A DNA stretch of 33,028 nt from Emticicia agri (GCF_004168285.1 NZ_SEWF01000049.1:1-33028); one strand, 5' to 3'; positions 1-8,729 are shown, counted from the first letter of the stretch. The notes: generated from the sequence alone by a model not told the origin. Numbers and translations are program-made.

Positions 1-726
1 TATAGAAAAACCAGAAGCAGGCAAAATGCTTTACTAAAATTGTTGGATAAAGGAATAGAAGCCTATCAATCCCTGCTCAATCAAACTCAAGCGAAAGGAT
101 TAAGTATGGTAGACGCTGAAACATTTAAGACCATTAAACTGGTTTATCAACAGCAAAAACAGAGATACTTACACCCACAAGCCAAGATACCAAACCGGAT
201 AGTAAGTTTGTACAAACCCTACCTCAGACCCATTATCAGGGGAAAAGAGAATAAACCCTTAGAGTTCGGAATGAAGGTTCATAAGTTGCAGGTAGGTGGA
301 ATCAGCATAATTGAATATGGAAGTTATGAAGCCTTCAATGAGTGTAAACGTCTGAAAATCAGTATAGTCAAACATAAAAGTACTTTTGGTCTATGTACCC
401 ATATAGCTGCTGACAGGATTTATGCTACCAATGAAAATCGTAAATATACTACTCAGAAGAACATCCAGACCAACTTTATTAGAAAGGGTACTGGAAAAGA
501 TGATAAAGCTACCAAACAAATCAAAGCAGTACTTAATAAAGAAAGAGCTACACGTTTAGAAGGCAGTTTTGGTAATGAAAAGGAACATTACCTCTTGCAT
601 AAGAACAAAGCCAGAAGTCCTGACAACGAACAAGTTTGGCTATTTTTCGGTATTCACACTGCCAATGCTGTTTTGATTGCCAAACGAAGACAGAAAGCTC
701 AAAGGCAAGCCCAAATGGCCGCTTAA
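1..726 (+). mobile_element. IS5/IS1182-like transposase, 3' part (5' end outside window)
   Basis: DDE-type transposase that would cut and rejoin the ends of its insertion sequence. The reading frame is open to base 1 with no stop, so the gene begins outside the window; a TTG at base 40 is only an internal codon that could be mistaken for a start. Visible landmarks, in order from base 40, are the block RIVSLYKPYLRPIIRGK, a following EFGMKVH stretch, an Asp in ADRIYA and a Glu in RLEGSFGNEK, matching the central and last acidic residues of DDE transposases of the IS5/IS1182 type. The C-terminus is basic and Gln/Ala rich. The family assignment is from recalled motif patterns; the exact IS group is uncertain. 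The IS right end should lie in the roughly 220 bases after the stop, but I cannot place its terminal repeat because the left end is not present. Confidence 0.8.
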
Positions 727-860
727 ATTGAAAATTTCATATCAAAACTCACCCATAAAATGGGGTGGTTCAGTGTGTCTACTCGTAAACAGAAAAGTCT
801 CAATTGACGAAAAACTCACGATAGATTGTACTTTTTAAAGATGTTGCTCTTTGAAAATCA

Positions 861-890
861 ACAAGACACTCAGATTTTTGAGTGTCTTGT
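861..890 (-). terminator. Hairpin, probable terminator of the SGNH-FMO-PLP operon
   Basis: A perfect 12-bp stem (arms 861-872 and 879-890) closes a 6-base loop. On the minus strand it lies about 60 bases after the stop of the PLP-enzyme gene and is followed by a short T-rich stretch (TTGATTTTC). The T-tract is weak, so a role as an IS end structure or mRNA 3'-stabilising hairpin is also possible. Confidence 0.5.
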
Positions 891-950
891 CGTTAGAATA
901 TTTTATCTAAGAGAATTTCCAAGGAAAGCCTACTTTAGTGAACATTGTGG

Positions 951-2027
951 CTAATCTATATGCTCCATAAACTCATTACACTTCATGGCAAGTAAATCTA
1001 TCTGCCCGGTATCATGCCAGGCACTTATTACAACTCTGGTATTGGGTTTACCTGTTCTGATAGGATAGGCAAAGCTATAAATGAAAATATCATTTCTGAA
1101 CAGATAATCATAGAGTGCATCTTGTGAGGTATAAAAGACCGGATAGGCTGGCTGAAAACTGAATAAAGATTTTGCTGACTGCAATTGAGTAGTAAAATGC
1201 TCAATATTACCTAATAAACGTTCAAAATTCCTTTGGTAAATCTCGCTTGCTTTTACATAAGCATATAGATATGCCGGAGCAATTGGTGAGCAAGAGGCAA
1301 AAAAAGCCGTATGTCTTAATATTTCAATAGTGGCTGCATCACTAAAAACTACCCCTCCCGGAATGCCCATCGCTTTATGCAAAGACGAGACTACAATAAA
1401 CCGGATATTAGGTTTTACTGAAATATGCTGAAAAATACCCGCACCATTTTTGCCTGTAATGCCTAAACCATGCGAATCATCTATAATTAAAGTAATAGGT
1501 TGATTTTCAGGCAAGTCATTTATCCAGTCAAAATCATACGTTGTAGCCCGTAGCCCATCTGTAGAATTGCATACAATCACTGAATGTGCCGTATTAGCTT
1601 CTTTAATTTGGTTTGCTATCACTTTTGTCCATTCCTGAAAACCTATAGACGGCAATTGGATGGTGGGCTCATGAAAGTTGGCAGAGTGGCTCTGTGGGGC
1701 GTAGAAATAGTGTACATTTTGGGTTTTAAAATATTGAGCTACCACTTGCCCTGCCAACATACCAGACGACAGCGTAAGGGCTTTTTCCGCCCCTACCCAG
1801 GCAGCCATTTTATTTTCAGCTTCTTCATAAACAGCCAATTGCAAATTCCCGTTTCGGGAACTACCAAATGACATTCCGTAACGATATACCCCTTCTATTA
1901 ATAGCTCTCTAAAATCAATATCCTGATTCATACCCAGATAAGACGTACCACTAAAAAAATGATAGTCGTGGTCTCCTAACCTGATTTTATTTGATGGTTG
2001 TTGGTGAATAATAAAATCGTTGTGCAT
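951..2027 (-). CDS. Alpha-oxoamine synthase-like PLP enzyme (BioF/KBL fold)
   Basis: PLP-dependent enzyme of the alpha-oxoamine synthase type (BioF, KBL, serine palmitoyltransferase, sulfonolipid synthase), which condense an amino acid with an acyl-CoA. At 358 residues it is somewhat shorter than the usual 385-400. Visible landmarks: SGTSYLGM (about 26-33) as in the N-terminal YLG motif, YRYGMSFGSSRNG (48-60), His114 in the position of the ring-stacking His, STDGLRA (155-161) in place of SMDGD, Asp183/His186 in DDSHGLGITG, and the likely Schiff-base Lys218 in SSLHKAMG, where the family normally shows GT.SK. It is therefore a divergent member and unlikely to be the main biotin enzyme; no bio genes are nearby. 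It is last in a minus-strand operon, 11 bases after the monooxygenase gene. Substrates cannot be deduced; the fold call is firm, the specific reaction is not. Confidence 0.8.
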   Translation of the reverse strand: MHNDFIIHQQPSNKIRLGDHDYHFFSGTSYLGMNQDIDFRELLIEGVYRYGMSFGSSRNGNLQLAVYEEAENKMAAWVGAEKALTLSSGMLAGQVVAQYFKTQNVHYFYAPQSHSANFHEPTIQLPSIGFQEWTKVIANQIKEANTAHSVIVCNSTDGLRATTYDFDWINDLPENQPITLIIDDSHGLGITGKNGAGIFQHISVKPNIRFIVVSSLHKAMGIPGGVVFSDAATIEILRHTAFFASCSPIAPAYLYAYVKASEIYQRNFERLLGNIEHFTTQLQSAKSLFSFQPAYPVFYTSQDALYDYLFRNDIFIYSFAYPIRTGKPNTRVVISAWHDTGQIDLLAMKCNEFMEHID

Positions 2028-2038
2028 CTTCTTTTCTA

Positions 2039-3334
2039 CTATTTTGCTCTTTTCATTTCTTTCTCTACACTGCTTTTATAGCCAAAGAAATCTACTTCTA
2101 AGGTATGTCTGGGTGATTCATCAAACTGTTTATGAAGTTTTTTAGCGTCTTCTTCTATCGAACGCATCATTTCCTCTTTTTGCGGCAATTTACATTCTCC
2201 TTTAACAATCTTTGCTATCCATCTGGTTTGTAGTTCAGCCAGTGGCATAATAGCGCCTAAAGGCTGTAGAAGTCCGATAAAGAAAATATTCGGAAAATCG
2301 GGGTGGATAACTCTTTTATAAAGCCTTATACTGTTTGACTCTTCTATATCAAATTCTGCATAGTGTTTCAGAAAAGGAAATGATATTTTATACCCCGTGG
2401 CATAAATCACCATATCAAAGTCCTGACTACTGCCATCTTCAAAAACAACTGTTTTACCCTTAAACTCTTTGATATTGGGTTTAAACTTGATTGCACCCCT
2501 GCCCGAAAGATGGAGTAAATCCTGCGAAACGGTCGGATGCTCGCTTAATAATTTTCTTTTAGGCTTAGGCACCCCAAAGTTCTCCTGCTTACCTCTTGCC
2601 AGCCACAAGACTAATTTTAGGGTCAGGCGTTGTAGTGACAAAGGCAATTTTGAGGTCAATGGATTTGCCAGCATATCAAAGGGCATACTGAAAAGCCAGC
2701 TTGGGGTAATATGTGCACTACTTCTTGTCGAAATCACTACTTTACCTGTATGCAATCTTGCAGCTTCGGCGGCAATATCTACCGCAGAATTGCCAATGCC
2801 TACAATCAATACATCTTTCCCTTTTACCTGTTCTGATTCTTTATAGTAATGTGAGTGAATAATTTCTCCTGTAAAAGTACCTTTAAAAGCAGGGGTAGGC
2901 ATACGGGGCTTCCAGTGATGCCCATTGGCTACAATAATATGCTGATATGTTCTTGTTTCTCCGTTATCAAGTTTAACCTTATAGGTGCCGTCGGGCTGTT
3001 GGCTTACCTCAGTAACGGCTGTATTAAAGGTGATGTAATCACGGATACCAAAATGCTCTACATATTTCTCAAAATATTTAATAATATGGCTGTGGTGAGG
3101 GTACATGGGGTAATCGTCAGGCATCGGAAAGTCGGTATAAGCCATTGCTATCCGATTGGTATTGATGTGTAAGGAACGATAGGCCGACGAAACACCGTTA
3201 TCATTGTTAAATCGCCAGTTTCCGCCTATATCTGAGCCTTTTTCGAAACAATCAAAACTGATGTCATTTTCTTTCATAGTTTTAGCTGCCACGATTCCAG
3301 AAGAACCTGCGCCAATGATACAAATCTGCTTCAT
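2039..3334 (-). CDS. FMO-type flavin-containing monooxygenase
   Basis: Class B flavoprotein monooxygenase using FAD and NADPH to oxygenate a nucleophilic N or S atom, or a ketone in Baeyer-Villiger relatives. Length is 431 residues, normal for bacterial FMOs. The FAD Rossmann motif GAGSSG is at 8-13, followed by EKGSDIGGNW (31-40). The FMO signature F-x-G-x-x-x-H-S-x-x-Y is complete at F154, G156, H160, S161, Y164, and the NADPH motif GIGNSA is at 179-184. ATGYKISFPFL near the C-terminal third matches the ATG(Y) motif. No signal peptide is seen, so it should be cytoplasmic. It sits 27 bases after the SGNH hydrolase gene and 11 bases before the PLP-enzyme gene, so the three are very likely cotranscribed. 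It may oxidise the amine made by the PLP enzyme; that is inference. Confidence 0.9.
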   Translation of the reverse strand: MKQICIIGAGSSGIVAAKTMKENDISFDCFEKGSDIGGNWRFNNDNGVSSAYRSLHINTNRIAMAYTDFPMPDDYPMYPHHSHIIKYFEKYVEHFGIRDYITFNTAVTEVSQQPDGTYKVKLDNGETRTYQHIIVANGHHWKPRMPTPAFKGTFTGEIIHSHYYKESEQVKGKDVLIVGIGNSAVDIAAEAARLHTGKVVISTRSSAHITPSWLFSMPFDMLANPLTSKLPLSLQRLTLKLVLWLARGKQENFGVPKPKRKLLSEHPTVSQDLLHLSGRGAIKFKPNIKEFKGKTVVFEDGSSQDFDMVIYATGYKISFPFLKHYAEFDIEESNSIRLYKRVIHPDFPNIFFIGLLQPLGAIMPLAELQTRWIAKIVKGECKLPQKEEMMRSIEEDAKKLHKQFDESPRHTLEVDFFGYKSSVEKEMKRAK

Positions 3335-3361
3335 AAATTATAGGTAATAGATTTGAATAAA

Positions 3362-4207
3362 CTAATAGGCTGTTGTAATAAAGTTTTTCACCAGTTCCCG
3401 CACCATTCCTCCCGAAATTGAATTAAGGTGGATATTATCGGGTGTAAGCTGATAACCATGTTTTTGGGTGATATAATCCCAGTCTTTTCCTAAGAAAAAA
3501 TGATTGATAATAGAAAGTATCAGCAGTTTATAGGTTTCTTCAAATGTATATTTCAATGGCTTTACATGAGCCAATAAATACGCTTTCTGTTTTTCTCGCA
3601 AAGGCAGATAGGTTAATTGTTGCGTATGTGCCAGTTCTTTTATAAACTCACTGTATTTATCTGCTTTTTTATTTACCTCATGGTTCAAATCTTCACCAAT
3701 TATCGGTAAAGACAGCAAAGCGATTCTGGCATGCGTGTTTTGTTTCAGACGAAGAATAATTTCCTGATAGTTTTTCTTGAATGACTCAAAATCAGGTTTT
3801 ATATTTTCCGGAATACGCCCGGTTTGTTTATAACTATCTTCCAGATCTTTTTTCATTGTGGCATTTACATCATTTGTTCCAATAAGAATCGTGATGAAAT
3901 CCGGTTGGCAGGCTATTACGTCATCAATACGTTTGAGTAGCGAAAAAGTAAGGTCTGAATTAATTCCGGCATTGAGTACCTGTAACTCATGCAATAGCTT
4001 TCCTACATCACTCACCCAATTATAGCTCACATTGCCGTGTGTAATGCTATCTCCAAAACATACCAGTGTTTTTTTTGAAGCATCTAATTTTTGTCTGTTT
4101 TGTAGTGTGGGGTAGCTGTCGGGCCTATCACGGGTAATTTTTTTCCATATCCAGATATAAGTAAGCACCAGCAGTATCAAAAAGCCGATTAATAAAACCC
4201 AGAGCAT
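3362..4207 (-). CDS. Membrane-anchored SGNH/GDSL-family hydrolase
   Basis: Serine esterase/lipase-like hydrolase of the SGNH superfamily, 281 residues. An N-terminal hydrophobic segment (about 2-21) followed by basic residues looks like an uncleaved membrane anchor. Block I is FGDSITHG with nucleophile Ser54, block III is IGTND with Asn112, and block V is DNIHLN with Asp257 and His260; a glycine for block II is plausible in NAGINSD (79-85). The middle third is rich in Lys and Tyr and not diagnostic. It is the first gene of the minus-strand operon with the FMO and PLP genes and is divergent from the histidine kinase gene. Substrate unknown: an acyl ester or thioester of a lipid-like intermediate would fit the neighbours, but this is speculation. 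Confidence 0.85.
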   Translation of the reverse strand: MLWVLLIGFLILLVLTYIWIWKKITRDRPDSYPTLQNRQKLDASKKTLVCFGDSITHGNVSYNWVSDVGKLLHELQVLNAGINSDLTFSLLKRIDDVIACQPDFITILIGTNDVNATMKKDLEDSYKQTGRIPENIKPDFESFKKNYQEIILRLKQNTHARIALLSLPIIGEDLNHEVNKKADKYSEFIKELAHTQQLTYLPLREKQKAYLLAHVKPLKYTFEETYKLLILSIINHFFLGKDWDYITQKHGYQLTPDNIHLNSISGGMVRELVKNFITTAY

Positions 4208-4289
4208 TTAAGGTTGGAATAATGATTGAAAATGTAAACCTAAAGATAATATTTGATGTTAAAAAGTGTTAAATAAGACAAATTTTTAC

Positions 4290-4321
4290 TTGATTGGCGT
4301 TAATTTCGTGGAATAACTTTG
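4290..4321 (+). promoter_or_regulatory. Candidate Bacteroidota-type promoter for the two-component operon
   Basis: A -7 element TAACTTTG (4314-4321) matches the Bacteroidota consensus TAnnTTTG. TTG trinucleotides at 4290-4292 and 4294-4296 lie 21 and 17 bases upstream, within the range used for the -33 element. The predicted start would give a leader of roughly 35 bases before the ATG at 4362. Confidence 0.45.
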
Positions 4322-4361
4322 TTTTATTATAAAGTGTTAGTTTAGGTAAAAGAAATAGAAG

Positions 4362-6317
4362 ATGAATTTCAGGAATATAATCATATTTATGCTCATTGCG
4401 CTGATAGGTTTAATCACCTTTCAATGGTACTGGATTGAGAATGCCATATCTGTCAGACAAGAGCAGTTTGACCGGAATGTAACGGATGCTTTGCAGGAAA
4501 CGGTTAAAAAAATTGAAAAACAGGAAATTATTTTTCTGGCCAACCAAAAAATGAAATTGGAAGAACAGAAAAAACTGCTGGCTATTACACAGAAGAAACA
4601 GGAAAAGAAAAGAATACCCAAACCCGTAAAAGTTGAACAGAACGACGATTTTGGTGCAGTCTTCGCTCCCGAGTCTCCGCTAAATCCGGTTTTCCCACAA
4701 GAGTTTAATCCTTATAAGGGTTATCAAACTTATGATGCACCACAGGGTTCTGAGCATCTGGCAAAGGTAAGACAAAGAACAGGCCGAGGGAGCAATACTG
4801 TAGCTGTTACCGATGTATTTGGAACAACCCGTTTGCTTGAAATCCCCGTTCGTCAGATGGATTTAATCAAAGAAATGCTGGAAGAACAAAATCTGGTAAT
4901 GGAAGATTTGAGCCATCCCATACGAAATAACCTGATGCGGCAAAAAACGGCTGATGATTTAATTAAAGAATTTAACCGTCAAGTTTTGATACTGAATAAA
5001 AATGCGAATGAAAATCACCAGATTTTGAGTATTGGTGGCATTGACGACCAAAGTAGCGGTTTTAGTTTTGGCTATACCATTACTACCCCTGCCATTGATA
5101 CGACACATACAGTATATATAAAACCAAAAAAACATAAAGCTGCCGAAAAACCTAAAGTAAAAACAGAAGAGCCGCAGGTAAGTCCTACACAGGCCAATCT
5201 TGAACGCACCAAAAATAAAGCAGAATTAGTAAAAGGCGTATTAACTGATGTCATTCATGGGGCTCGTGACATACACCAACGCCTTGACCGTATTTCTTTA
5301 GATACACTTTTGAAAAAAGAGCTGAAAAGTAGAGGGATTACTATTCCTTACCAGTATATTGTAAAGAATAGCAGTAATATGATATTTGCTTCGTTTGCGG
5401 AAAACTCTATCCCGAACATTATTAAAGACGCTTATCGGGTACAACTTTTTCCAAGCGATTTACAGCCGCAGAACCATTTCTTATATGTGCATTTTGCCGA
5501 TACCCAAGGATTTATTCTGCGTAATATGTGGACAGTTTTTGCCAGTTCAGTACTGCTGATATTGATGATTGGTGGTATCTTCTATACTTCGGTAAATACC
5601 ATGCTGAAACAGAAAAAACTGGCTACTATCAAGAACGATTTCATTAATAATATGACTCATGAGTTTAAAACACCTATTTCTACTATCTCTCTGGCAGTAG
5701 AAGTAATGAAAGACAACGAAGTGAAGAAAGATAATACCAAGATGAATCGTTATCTGAATATTATTCAGGATGAAAACCGCCGTTTAGGTACACAGGTTGA
5801 AAAGGTCTTGCAAATGGCCTTATTAGATAAGGGAGATGTAAAGTTGAAATTAGAAAGGGTAAATATCCATGAAACCATTGAACAGGTACTAAATAACCTG
5901 AGCGTGCAGATTGAGCAAAAGAATGGCCTTGTACATCTGGAATTAGATGCAGAAAACCATGAGATTGAGGCAGATGATGTACACTTGACTAATATTATCT
6001 TCAACTTACTCGACAATGCCAATAAGTATTCGCCTGAAAACCCTGATATTACAATAAAGACAGAGAATGAAGATGAGTTTCTGAAAATTACGATTGCCGA
6101 CAAAGGTCTTGGCATGACAAAAGACCAGTTGAATAAGATTTTTGAACGGTTTTATCGGGTACCAACCGGGAATCTGCACGATGTGAAAGGGTTTGGCTTG
6201 GGTTTGAGCTATGTGAAAAAGATGGTAGAGTCGCATCAGGGTATGATACAGGTTGAAAGTAAAATAGGAGAGGGCAGTAGTTTTGAAGTATATCTGCCTT
6301 TGAACAGACGAGTGTAG
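4362..6317 (+). CDS. Sensor histidine kinase with large periplasmic domain
   Basis: Membrane-bound sensor that autophosphorylates on His and passes phosphate to the regulator encoded next to it. 651 residues: TM1 at about 5-25, a periplasmic sensor of roughly 360 residues (a Lys/Glu/Gln-rich, probably coiled-coil segment at 40-90, then a Pro-rich linker and a mixed domain), and TM2 at about 388-410. The H-box is NNMTHEFKTP with His near 433, the N-box is NLLDNANKYS near 549, G1 is DKGLGMT near 580 and G2 is GFGLGLSYV near 609. All catalytic boxes are intact. The sensor is unlike PAS, HAMP or Cache patterns I can recognise. Size and arrangement resemble RprX of Bacteroides, but I do not assign the symbol. 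The response-regulator gene follows after 32 bases, so the two are likely cotranscribed. Confidence 0.95.
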   Translation: MNFRNIIIFMLIALIGLITFQWYWIENAISVRQEQFDRNVTDALQETVKKIEKQEIIFLANQKMKLEEQKKLLAITQKKQEKKRIPKPVKVEQNDDFGAVFAPESPLNPVFPQEFNPYKGYQTYDAPQGSEHLAKVRQRTGRGSNTVAVTDVFGTTRLLEIPVRQMDLIKEMLEEQNLVMEDLSHPIRNNLMRQKTADDLIKEFNRQVLILNKNANENHQILSIGGIDDQSSGFSFGYTITTPAIDTTHTVYIKPKKHKAAEKPKVKTEEPQVSPTQANLERTKNKAELVKGVLTDVIHGARDIHQRLDRISLDTLLKKELKSRGITIPYQYIVKNSSNMIFASFAENSIPNIIKDAYRVQLFPSDLQPQNHFLYVHFADTQGFILRNMWTVFASSVLLILMIGGIFYTSVNTMLKQKKLATIKNDFINNMTHEFKTPISTISLAVEVMKDNEVKKDNTKMNRYLNIIQDENRRLGTQVEKVLQMALLDKGDVKLKLERVNIHETIEQVLNNLSVQIEQKNGLVHLELDAENHEIEADDVHLTNIIFNLLDNANKYSPENPDITIKTENEDEFLKITIADKGLGMTKDQLNKIFERFYRVPTGNLHDVKGFGLGLSYVKKMVESHQGMIQVESKIGEGSSFEVYLPLNRRV

Positions 6318-6349
6318 TGTTGTATTTTTAAACCCATGAGGGCTACTAT

Positions 6350-7030
6350 ATGAAAGTTTTATTGACAGAAGATGATCCCAACTTAGGTATGCTCTTGCAA
6401 GAGTACCTGACAGCAAAAGGGTATGATACAGACCTGGCGAGAAATGGTGAAGAGGGTATCAGGATGTTTATTGAAAAAGGCAATTATGATATGTGTATCT
6501 GCGATGTGATGATGCCGAAAAAAGACGGGTTTTCTTTGGCTAAAGAAATACGGATGAAAGATAAAGAAGTACCCATTATCTTCCTGACGGCCAAATCAAT
6601 GAAAGAGGATACTATTCAGGGGTTTAAAGTAGGTGCAGACGATTATATTACCAAGCCCTTCAGCATGGAAGAATTATTGATGCGTATGAAAGCCATCTTA
6701 CGCCGCATCAATAAACAGGAAACAGATGTTCCGTCTACCGTTTTCAAAATAGGAGAGTATTCTTTTGATGCCCAAACCAATACTTTAGCCCATAATGATT
6801 CTCAGAATAAGCTGACTACCAAAGAAGCTGAATTATTAAAACTATTATGTCAGAACAAAAACCAGTCGGTTAGCAGAAGTTTTGCACTAAAACTAATTTG
6901 GGGAGACGACAGCTATTTCAATGCCCGGAGCATGGATGTGTATATTACTAAACTCCGTAAGCACCTGAAAGATGATGCTTCTATACAAATCATGAATATG
7001 CACGGCGAGGGTTTTAAATTGATTGTGTAG
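6350..7030 (+). CDS. OmpR-family response regulator
   Basis: DNA-binding response regulator, 226 residues. The receiver domain (about 1-120) has the acidic pair in TEDD (6-9), the phosphoacceptor Asp52 in CDVMMPKKDG, FLTAK with the conserved Thr, and DDYITKPF with the conserved Lys. The C-terminal winged helix (about 130-226) contains LTTKEAELLKLL and the recognition-helix region SMDVYITKLRKHL, ending in GEGFKLIV. It is the partner of the preceding kinase by adjacency and orientation and resembles RprY-type regulators. Its targets cannot be read from the window; no repeated operator was evident upstream of the pair. The gene is followed by an inverted-repeat element and a strong bidirectional terminator. 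Confidence 0.95.
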   Translation: MKVLLTEDDPNLGMLLQEYLTAKGYDTDLARNGEEGIRMFIEKGNYDMCICDVMMPKKDGFSLAKEIRMKDKEVPIIFLTAKSMKEDTIQGFKVGADDYITKPFSMEELLMRMKAILRRINKQETDVPSTVFKIGEYSFDAQTNTLAHNDSQNKLTTKEAELLKLLCQNKNQSVSRSFALKLIWGDDSYFNARSMDVYITKLRKHLKDDASIQIMNMHGEGFKLIV

Positions 7031-7037
7031 TAAGCTA

Positions 7038-7179
7038 TTTGTGGCGCGAACGTCCCGTTCGCTGCTTTTCCATTAGACATCAAAAACTACTTTAAAGTAA
7101 TTCAAATAAGAATTATAAGTAGAAACTTTTAAATATTTACTCTTAATACGTGCGACGAACGGGACGTTTGCGCCACAAA
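7038..7179. repeat. 142-bp element with 24-bp terminal inverted repeats (MITE/REP-like)
   Basis: Arms 7038-7061 and 7156-7179 are reverse complements with a single mismatch (base 11, G versus A). The arms are GC-rich around the core AACGTCCCGTTCG, while the 94-base interior is AT-rich, non-coding and contains a 12-bp palindrome TACTTTAAAGTA (7088-7099). It lies between the stop of the response regulator and the terminator. No clear target-site duplication is visible. There is no second copy in this window, so dispersal is not shown here. Confidence 0.65.
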
Positions 7180-7180
7180 C

Positions 7181-7223
7181 AACAAAAAAGTCAGCACTTC
7201 TAAGAAGTGCTGACTTTTTTGTT
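7181..7223. terminator. Bidirectional intrinsic terminator between regulator gene and rpoN
   Basis: A perfect 20-bp stem (7181-7200 with 7204-7223) closes a 3-base loop TAA, with an A-run on the left arm and a T-run on the right arm, so it can act on both strands. It sits between two convergent genes and should end both transcripts. Confidence 0.9.
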
Positions 7224-7253
7224 GTAAGGTTTCGTTGGGGATTTTTAAGAAAA

Positions 7254-8729
7254 TTACAATTGCTTACGTAAACGGGCTACCGGAATATTGAGTTGCTCAC
7301 GGTATTTGGCAACCGTGCGGCGTGCAATATTATAACCACGTTTGTTCAGCATCTTTTCTAATTTATCGTCAGAAAGTGGTGAGTTTTTAGGCTCATTTTC
7401 AATCAATTCTTTCAGAATGTTTTTTACTTCACGACTTGAGGCATCTTCACCTGAATCGGTAGCTATACCCTCAGAGAAGAAGTATTTTAAAGGATAAATA
7501 CCAAAATCGGTTTGTACGGCTTTACTATTGGCTACACGTGAAACAGTTGAGATATCCATTTCGATACGATTGGCAATATCTTTCAGAATCATCGGTCTCA
7601 GTTTCGACTCATCACCATCCAGAAAAAAGTCTCTTTGGTACTCAACAATGGCTTTCATGGTTTTTAAAAGCGTTTGCTGACGTTGTTTAATAGCATCAAT
7701 AAACCACTTGGCTGCATCTAATTTCTGTTTAACAAAGGTTACTGTCTCTTTAATGCTTTTATGCTGTGCTGAACCGTTTTTGTCGGTTTTATCATAGGTA
7801 TCAAGCATTTCGGCAAAAGAGCGGCTTACACGCAATTCAGGTGCATTTTTAGAATTCAGAATTACATCTAATTTACCGTTATTGTTGGTTACAATAAAAT
7901 CAGCCATCAGATACGCTGCTGTGCTATCGCCATTACCGGTATTACCCGGCTTCGGATTCAGACGTGTAATGATTCTGATAGCTTCTTTCATGACAGTATC
8001 ATCGATATCCAGCCGTCTCTGAATCTTCTCGAAGTGCTTCTTTGTAAACTCATCGAAATAATCAGTAATAATCTTAACTGCTATTTCTACCTCTACATCA
8101 TTGAGGTCTTTTCTATCTAATTGCAATAGAAGGCATTCTCTTAAATCTCTTGCCCCAATACCTGCAGGCTCAAAAGTCTGTACCTTTCTGAGTATGGAAG
8201 TAAGTTCTTCTTCGGTAGTATAAATATTCTGCGTAAAGGCCAGGTCATTACAGATAGAACGAAGTGGGCGGCGGATGTAGCCGTCTTCTTCAATGCTTCC
8301 TATGAGTTGCATACCAATTGCTTCCTGTCTTGAATCTAAGCGTAGGTACCCTAATTGTTGAACCAGCGACTCAGCCAGTGTACTGGTAGCTACTACAGGC
8401 ATTACGTCTCTGTCATCGTCTCCCCAGCCATCACCATACATTTTATACCCTGCATAATCGTCCTGATCCAGATATTGTTTTACATCAAGCCCCTCATATC
8501 GTTCATACTCTCCATATTCATCATAATCGTCGCCATAGTCATCTTCCTCATATTCGTCTTTCACACGGTCATCCATGTCCATGCCTTCTTCCAAAGCAGG
8601 ATTTATTTCAAGTTCCTCTTCTATTCTTTGTTCGAGTTCAGCCGTAGGAATTTGTAACAGTTTAATAAACTGAATCTGTTGAGGGGACAGCCTCTGTTGA
8701 AGGGATTGATTGAGACTTAATTTTTGCAT
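7254..8729 (-). CDS. rpoN: RNA polymerase sigma-54 factor RpoN
   Basis: Alternative sigma factor that directs RNA polymerase to -24/-12 promoters and needs an AAA+ activator to open them. 491 residues, normal length. Region I (about 1-47) is Gln/Leu rich (LSLNQSLQQRLSPQQIQFIKLLQ) as expected for activator contact. Region II (about 50-115) is extremely acidic and Tyr-rich. The core-binding and central HTH regions follow, and the RpoN box ARRTVAKYRE is at about 466-475, close to the C-terminus (LNIPVARLRKQL). All diagnostic parts are intact. It is transcribed alone and converges on the two-component genes. No sigma-54 activator gene and no clear -24/-12 promoter was noticed in the window. Confidence 0.97.
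   Translation of the reverse strand: MQKLSLNQSLQQRLSPQQIQFIKLLQIPTAELEQRIEEELEINPALEEGMDMDDRVKDEYEEDDYGDDYDEYGEYERYEGLDVKQYLDQDDYAGYKMYGDGWGDDDRDVMPVVATSTLAESLVQQLGYLRLDSRQEAIGMQLIGSIEEDGYIRRPLRSICNDLAFTQNIYTTEEELTSILRKVQTFEPAGIGARDLRECLLLQLDRKDLNDVEVEIAVKIITDYFDEFTKKHFEKIQRRLDIDDTVMKEAIRIITRLNPKPGNTGNGDSTAAYLMADFIVTNNNGKLDVILNSKNAPELRVSRSFAEMLDTYDKTDKNGSAQHKSIKETVTFVKQKLDAAKWFIDAIKQRQQTLLKTMKAIVEYQRDFFLDGDESKLRPMILKDIANRIEMDISTVSRVANSKAVQTDFGIYPLKYFFSEGIATDSGEDASSREVKNILKELIENEPKNSPLSDDKLEKMLNKRGYNIARRTVAKYREQLNIPVARLRKQL

Noticed and set aside
831-860. Near-palindrome TTTTTAAAGA...TCTTTGAAAA downstream of the first transposase
   Set aside because: It could be part of the IS end or chance in AT-rich DNA; the IS terminal repeat cannot be confirmed without the other end.
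6006-6416. 136-codon minus-strand frame across the kinase/regulator junction
   Set aside because: Antisense to two well-supported genes and without recognisable protein features.
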